DNA of 9,120 nt from Desulfobulbaceae bacterium UBA2775 (lineage in GTDB: Bacteria; Desulfobacterota; Desulfobulbia; Desulfobulbales; Desulfocapsaceae): assembly GCA_002352445.1 (NCBI GenBank), contig DEIL01000101.1, positions 9,948 to 19,067 on the forward strand. The letters run 5' to 3'. The notes under the pieces are model-generated. The model was not told the DNA's origin. It worked only from the letters and a program-made list of their open reading frames with translations, and ran no database searches. Of the stretch, positions 6,821-9,120 are shown in pieces. Both the position numbers and the translations under genes were made by a program. How positions within the stretch are numbered: the stretch's first letter is position 1; every line of letters starts with the position of its first letter.

Positions 6821-7192
6821 TAGTGCTCCTGAATAAGCTATCTTACCGGAGTTTAAAAACTGTAGTGATATTCGGTGGCGTACGAGAGGGAATGGTTGGT
6901 TCAATTGGTTGAAATGCCACACCGTGGTAACAGGAAAAAGAGTGTGATACCAGCATGTTATTTGGTAGAAGTTTTCTTCATGAAAATGATTTGGAAGGTG
7001 GATATTGACTTGAAAATATGCTACATTCATGTGTTGAGTTTTGTTTACTTTTACCAATTCAACCCCGATAAACGGGATAAGTACTTTCAGAAATCCTTTC
7101 TTTAGTAACAAAAAATAAGCACCCTCAGAAGCCGGGGTATAAGCTCTGACTTCGGGAGAGATTTCAAAGGTACTAAAAACAAGGAGGAGGCA
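6821..7192. other. 372-bp intergenic region / leader upstream of the HAO-like gene
   Basis: No convincing gene lies here. Short open frames on both strands have no recognisable domain and no ribosome site. Visible structure is modest: GTGGC/GCCAC arms at 6875-6879 and 6916-6920, an overlapping small CCAC/GTGG hairpin (6917-6927), a CCCG/CGGG hairpin (7064-7076), and an imperfect TCAGAAGC/GCTCTGA stem (7125-7149) 35 nt before the ribosome site. TTGACT at 7005-7010 is a possible -35 for the downstream cytochrome but has no good -10 partner. I found no FNR-type or sigma-54 -24/-12 box by eye. The strong AGGAGGAGG site at 7182-7190 sets the cytochrome start. Confidence 0.5.
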
Positions 7193-8473
7193 ATGAAAAA
7201 GAAAGTAGTCGCTTTGCTGGCTGGGACAGCCACCCTTTTACTTATGTCCGGGAACAGTATGGCGGAAGATGGCTGCATTGAGTGTCATACCAAGGTTTCA
7301 CCCGGTATGGTAAAAGATTATGGTGTAAGTGCCCATGCGGAGAATGATGTTACCTGTTCTACATGTCATGGTGAAGATCATAGCACGGCTGAGGATTATA
7401 AAAAGGCACGCCTTCCTGATGAGGCTGTTTGCGGTGAATGTCATGAAGAGCAGTTTGAGCAGTTTTCCCACGGCAAGCATAATTTTGGCTGGACTTCACT
7501 TAACGCCATCCCTGCAACCCATATGGCTCCAGACGAGTTGATAGAGGGTGGTCGCGGTTGTGGCGGCTGCCATAATATGGGTATCAAAACAGAGGCACAA
7601 AAGAAAGAACAGCTTGAAAAGGGGTATAGATACCAGAACAACTCCTGTGATGAATGTCATACCCGCCATTCTTTCTCCAAAAAAGAGGCACAAAATCCCA
7701 GGGCCTGTCAGCAGTGCCATATGGGCTATGATCATCCTCAGTGGGAAATGTGGTCCAGCTCAAAGCATGGGATGCGCTGGTTTGCCAAGAAGAACGGTGA
7801 TTTGCCGCCGGATGCTGCAGCGCCAACCTGCCAGATCTGTCATTTGCCTGATGGTACCCATACAAATGAGACCGCCTGGGGGTTTCTTGGTGTTCGTTTG
7901 CCACTGCCCGATGATGAGCAGGCGGCAGCAGATCGGGTAGTTATCCTTAAAGCCCTTGGTGTTCTTGACCCGGAAACCGGGGAAGCCACACCCATTCTTG
8001 ATGCTGTCAAGGCCGTGCGGATGGCAAAGCTTGACCAGGAATCATGGCAGAAGGAACGTGATAAGATGCTGAAGGTCTGTTCACAATGCCATTCGCCGAG
8101 CTATGCCAAGGAACAGCTTGATATGGGTGATTCAGTAATGATGAAGGCGGATCGGTTAATGGCGGAAGCCATAACGACTATCGCTGCGCTCTATAAAGAT
8201 GGTATTATAAAGAAACCTGCTAATTACCCGGCCAATTACCCGTTCCTGTTGACCTTTATGCATACCAACGGTGAAAGATGGGATAAAGATCTGGATAAGC
8301 TCTCCTACATCGATCAGGTTCTGGTGGAGATGTATATGAAGCACCGGATGCGTACCTATCAGGGATTTTTCCATGTGAACCCGGATTATGCTTACTGGTA
8401 TGGTTGGAATGAGATGACCAAAGACCTTGGTGAAATTAAAGAACTCGCAAGGACTATGCGGGCTCAGCACTAG
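7193..8473 (+). CDS. Octaheme cytochrome c, hydroxylamine oxidoreductase (HAO) family
   Basis: A 426-residue exported multiheme cytochrome. The signal peptide is MKKK, a hydrophobic core, then NSMA with predicted cleavage after Ala24. Eight CxxCH heme sites begin at Cys28, 55, 80, 123, 152, 172, 213 and 296. The order and spacing match HAO, including the CDECHTRHSFS block, a heme-6/DHPQWEMW..SKHG block, APTCQICH and CSQCHSPSYA. The C-terminal HVNPDYAYWYGWNEM segment (394-408) resembles the part of Nitrosomonas HAO that carries the Tyr cross-linked to heme P460; Tyr399, 401 and 403 are candidates. Family members oxidise hydroxylamine or hydrazine, or reduce nitrite or hydroxylamine, in the periplasm. 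It is shorter than Nitrosomonas HAO and has no C-terminal membrane anchor. No quinol oxidase or electron-carrier cytochrome is next to it in the window, so partner and direction are unknown. AGGAGGAGG lies just upstream of the ATG. Confidence 0.93.
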   Translation: MKKKVVALLAGTATLLLMSGNSMAEDGCIECHTKVSPGMVKDYGVSAHAENDVTCSTCHGEDHSTAEDYKKARLPDEAVCGECHEEQFEQFSHGKHNFGWTSLNAIPATHMAPDELIEGGRGCGGCHNMGIKTEAQKKEQLEKGYRYQNNSCDECHTRHSFSKKEAQNPRACQQCHMGYDHPQWEMWSSSKHGMRWFAKKNGDLPPDAAAPTCQICHLPDGTHTNETAWGFLGVRLPLPDDEQAAADRVVILKALGVLDPETGEATPILDAVKAVRMAKLDQESWQKERDKMLKVCSQCHSPSYAKEQLDMGDSVMMKADRLMAEAITTIAALYKDGIIKKPANYPANYPFLLTFMHTNGERWDKDLDKLSYIDQVLVEMYMKHRMRTYQGFFHVNPDYAYWYGWNEMTKDLGEIKELARTMRAQH

Positions 8474-8486
8474 AACTGCAGGTTAA

Positions 8487-8559
8487 TAGGCTGTAGGCGG
8501 TTAGGCTGTTAGGGAAAGACAGTTAAGTTATAAGTTTTTGTTAACAGCCTACACTGTCT
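8487..8559. repeat. Interleaved direct and inverted repeats after the HAO-like gene
   Basis: TAGGCTGTAGG (8487-8497) and TAGGCTGTTAGG (8502-8513) are near-identical direct copies. TAGGCTGTTA (8502-8511) is repeated inverted as TAACAGCCTA (8542-8551), a perfect 10-bp stem. AGACAGT (8517-8523) pairs with ACTGTCT (8553-8559). The two inverted pairs are interleaved rather than nested, a pseudoknot-type order. The block starts 13 bp after the cytochrome stop and may be its 3' mRNA structure or a mobile-repeat remnant. No U-tract follows, so it is not a standard terminator. Confidence 0.6.
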
Positions 8560-8817
8560 GGACTCAAATGTGGTTAAAAAGTAATCTACAGGCAAGGGAA
8601 GATCTTCTCTACATTCACCGATAGATGGCATCTGAATATTAACCCGTCGATAGGTCTGCGTGTCCAGCGCCCGCAATAAAGAAGCCTGCACCCCGAGGGG
8701 TAAGTCACCTATCTCATAGAGGAATAAAGTGGAATCATGGGCAAAGGACATCAACCCCTCCCTGGTCTCTGTTGCGCCGGTAAACGAATTTTCGATAAAA
8801 AAGAAAGATACGGTCAT
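8509..8817 (-). pseudogene. Remnant of a sigma-54-dependent activator AAA+ domain
   Basis: A 102-codon open frame whose residues 4-85 (8808-8563) match the central domain of NtrC-type sigma-54 activators. Visible are a degraded GAFTGA loop (NSFTGATETREGL, 10-22) and a Walker B block LFLYEIGDLPLGVQASLLRAL (31-51) in which the Asp of the usual FLDEIG is Tyr34. The TQTYRRV segment (54-59) follows. The frame then jumps to REDLPLPVDYFLTTF (70-84), which in intact proteins is the LRER-EDIPLLVDYFL segment. The intervening stretch of roughly 60-70 residues, including the sensor I region, is missing. The N-terminal Walker A part, the receiver domain and the C-terminal DNA-binding helix are also absent. 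The stop codon falls in the neighbouring inverted repeat. The Walker B change and the deletion make an active ATPase impossible, so this is a decayed gene. Confidence 0.85.
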
Positions 8818-8885
8818 TTCGACAATCTTACTTCGTAAGTAACGCTATTTATATGTACCATATTTTCATTATCTCAGGTTCCTTG

Positions 8886-8901
8886 AAAAAGCTTGCTTTT
8901 T
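8886..8901. repeat. Short perfect hairpin AAAAAGC/GCTTTTT
   Basis: Seven-base arms (8886-8892 and 8895-8901) are separated by TT, so a folded form would open to a four-base CTTG loop. The T-run on either strand makes it terminator-like in both directions, although GC content in the stem is too low for a strong terminator. It lies just outside the long palindromic element. Confidence 0.45.
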
Positions 8902-8908
8902 AAAAACA

Positions 8909-9037
8909 GATGGCGTCGTAAAAAATCCGATCCTCTTCGTTGCAGGTTTTTCTCAGAACCTCAACATACCATATGTATTGTTGAGGGCCTGAGAAAAACA
9001 CTACGCCTCGTATATCAAACTTTTTGACTTAGCCATC
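8909..9037. repeat. Long imperfect palindrome (~129 bp), REP/MITE-like
   Basis: The core is GTTTTTCTCAG (8946-8956), two mismatched bases, CCTCAACA (8959-8966), a 12-nt AT-rich centre, then TGTTGAGG (8979-8986), two bases and CTGAGAAAAAC (8989-8999): 19 of 21 positions pair. The symmetry extends outward less perfectly to GATGGC (8909-8914) and GCCATC (9032-9037), with A-runs and T-runs at matching places. There is no open frame inside. This form, with matching termini around a long hairpin and no coding sequence, fits a non-autonomous repeat element. The palindrome is seen; that it is dispersed in the genome is inferred. Confidence 0.72.
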
Positions 9038-9120
9038 CGGAACTTCGAATGACCTTTTTACTAGTTCATCAAAAACAAATTAACCCGACAAGTCGGAAAC
9101 TTTTTAATTACGCTGAATAA

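Larger units (their letters stand above)
8818..9120. other. Non-coding tail of the window, hairpin-rich
   Basis: No gene is supported in this 303-bp stretch. It holds a small CTTAC-TTC-GTAAG hairpin (8827-8839), a stronger AAAAAGC/GCTTTTT hairpin (8886-8901), the long palindromic element at 8909-9037, and a 19-bp segment at 9052-9070 that resembles that element's right end. A weak CCGA/TCGG hairpin followed by a T-run sits at 9085-9105. Base composition is AT-rich compared with the genes. Confidence 0.6.

Noticed and set aside
6816..6823. CTAGCTAG palindrome near the sugar-operon promoter
   Set aside because: An isolated 8-bp palindrome upstream of the -35 box with no second copy; expected by chance in AT-rich DNA.
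6875..7105. A 76-codon open frame on the plus strand in the same intergenic region
   Set aside because: No family resemblance and no ribosome site; it overlaps the minus-strand frame in equally unconvincing sequence.
6803..7111. A 102-codon open frame on the minus strand covering the sugar-operon promoter and the leader region
   Set aside because: It spans the -35 box, has no recognisable domain, no ribosome site and an amino-acid make-up typical of chance translation of AT-rich DNA.
7584..7904. Open frames antisense to or out of frame with the cytochrome gene
   Set aside because: The cytochrome frame has eight conserved heme motifs; the others are shadows of it.
9085..9105. CCGA-CAAG-TCGG hairpin followed by a T-run as a rho-independent terminator
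   Set aside because: The stem is only four to five base pairs and no gene ends nearby in the window.
8474..9120. CRISPR array or intact insertion sequence
   Set aside because: The repeats are palindromic and not regularly spaced, and no transposase or cas gene is present.

Overview
The window looks like a piece of chromosome from a Gram-negative anaerobe, most plausibly a member of the Desulfobacterota (former Deltaproteobacteria). This rests on an AcnB-type aconitase, a periplasmic octaheme cytochrome c of the hydroxylamine oxidoreductase (HAO) family, a remnant of a sigma-54 activator, and AT-rich palindromic intergenic repeats. The taxonomic call is inference; there is no rRNA or other marker gene here.

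Layout. Positions 1-435 (+) carry the C-terminal end of aconitase B. Its stop codon overlaps the end of a convergent operon that fills 428-6708 on the minus strand. In transcription order the operon encodes a periplasmic sugar-binding protein (rbsB-like), a tandem-domain ABC ATPase (rbsA), a permease (rbsC), a LacI-family repressor (rbsR-like), a PfkB-family ribokinase (rbsK) and a Nit1-type carbon-nitrogen hydrolase. A sigma-70-type promoter (6779-6806) with two TTGCGCAA palindromes just downstream (6751-6770) precedes rbsB. A perfect 31-bp palindrome lies between rbsB and rbsA.

The operon reads as a self-regulated pentose uptake and phosphorylation unit. Sugar is captured in the periplasm, imported by RbsABC and phosphorylated by RbsK, with the embedded repressor probably acting on the tandem operators. 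Two things do not fit a standard ribose operon: a Nit1-type amidase as the last gene, and a binding protein that lacks the Arg next to the ligand-binding Asp of E. coli RbsB and has a longer loop there. The true substrate may therefore not be free D-ribose. No rbsD is present.

After a 372-bp leader with no recognisable gene, an octaheme HAO-like cytochrome (7193-8473, +) stands alone, with a signal peptide and no membrane anchor. The rest of the window (8474-9120) is decayed or repetitive DNA: interleaved inverted repeats, a sigma-54 AAA+ activator remnant with an internal deletion, a short hairpin, and an imperfect palindrome of about 129 bp that resembles a REP/MITE-type element. I see no CRISPR array, tRNA, rRNA or intact transposase.
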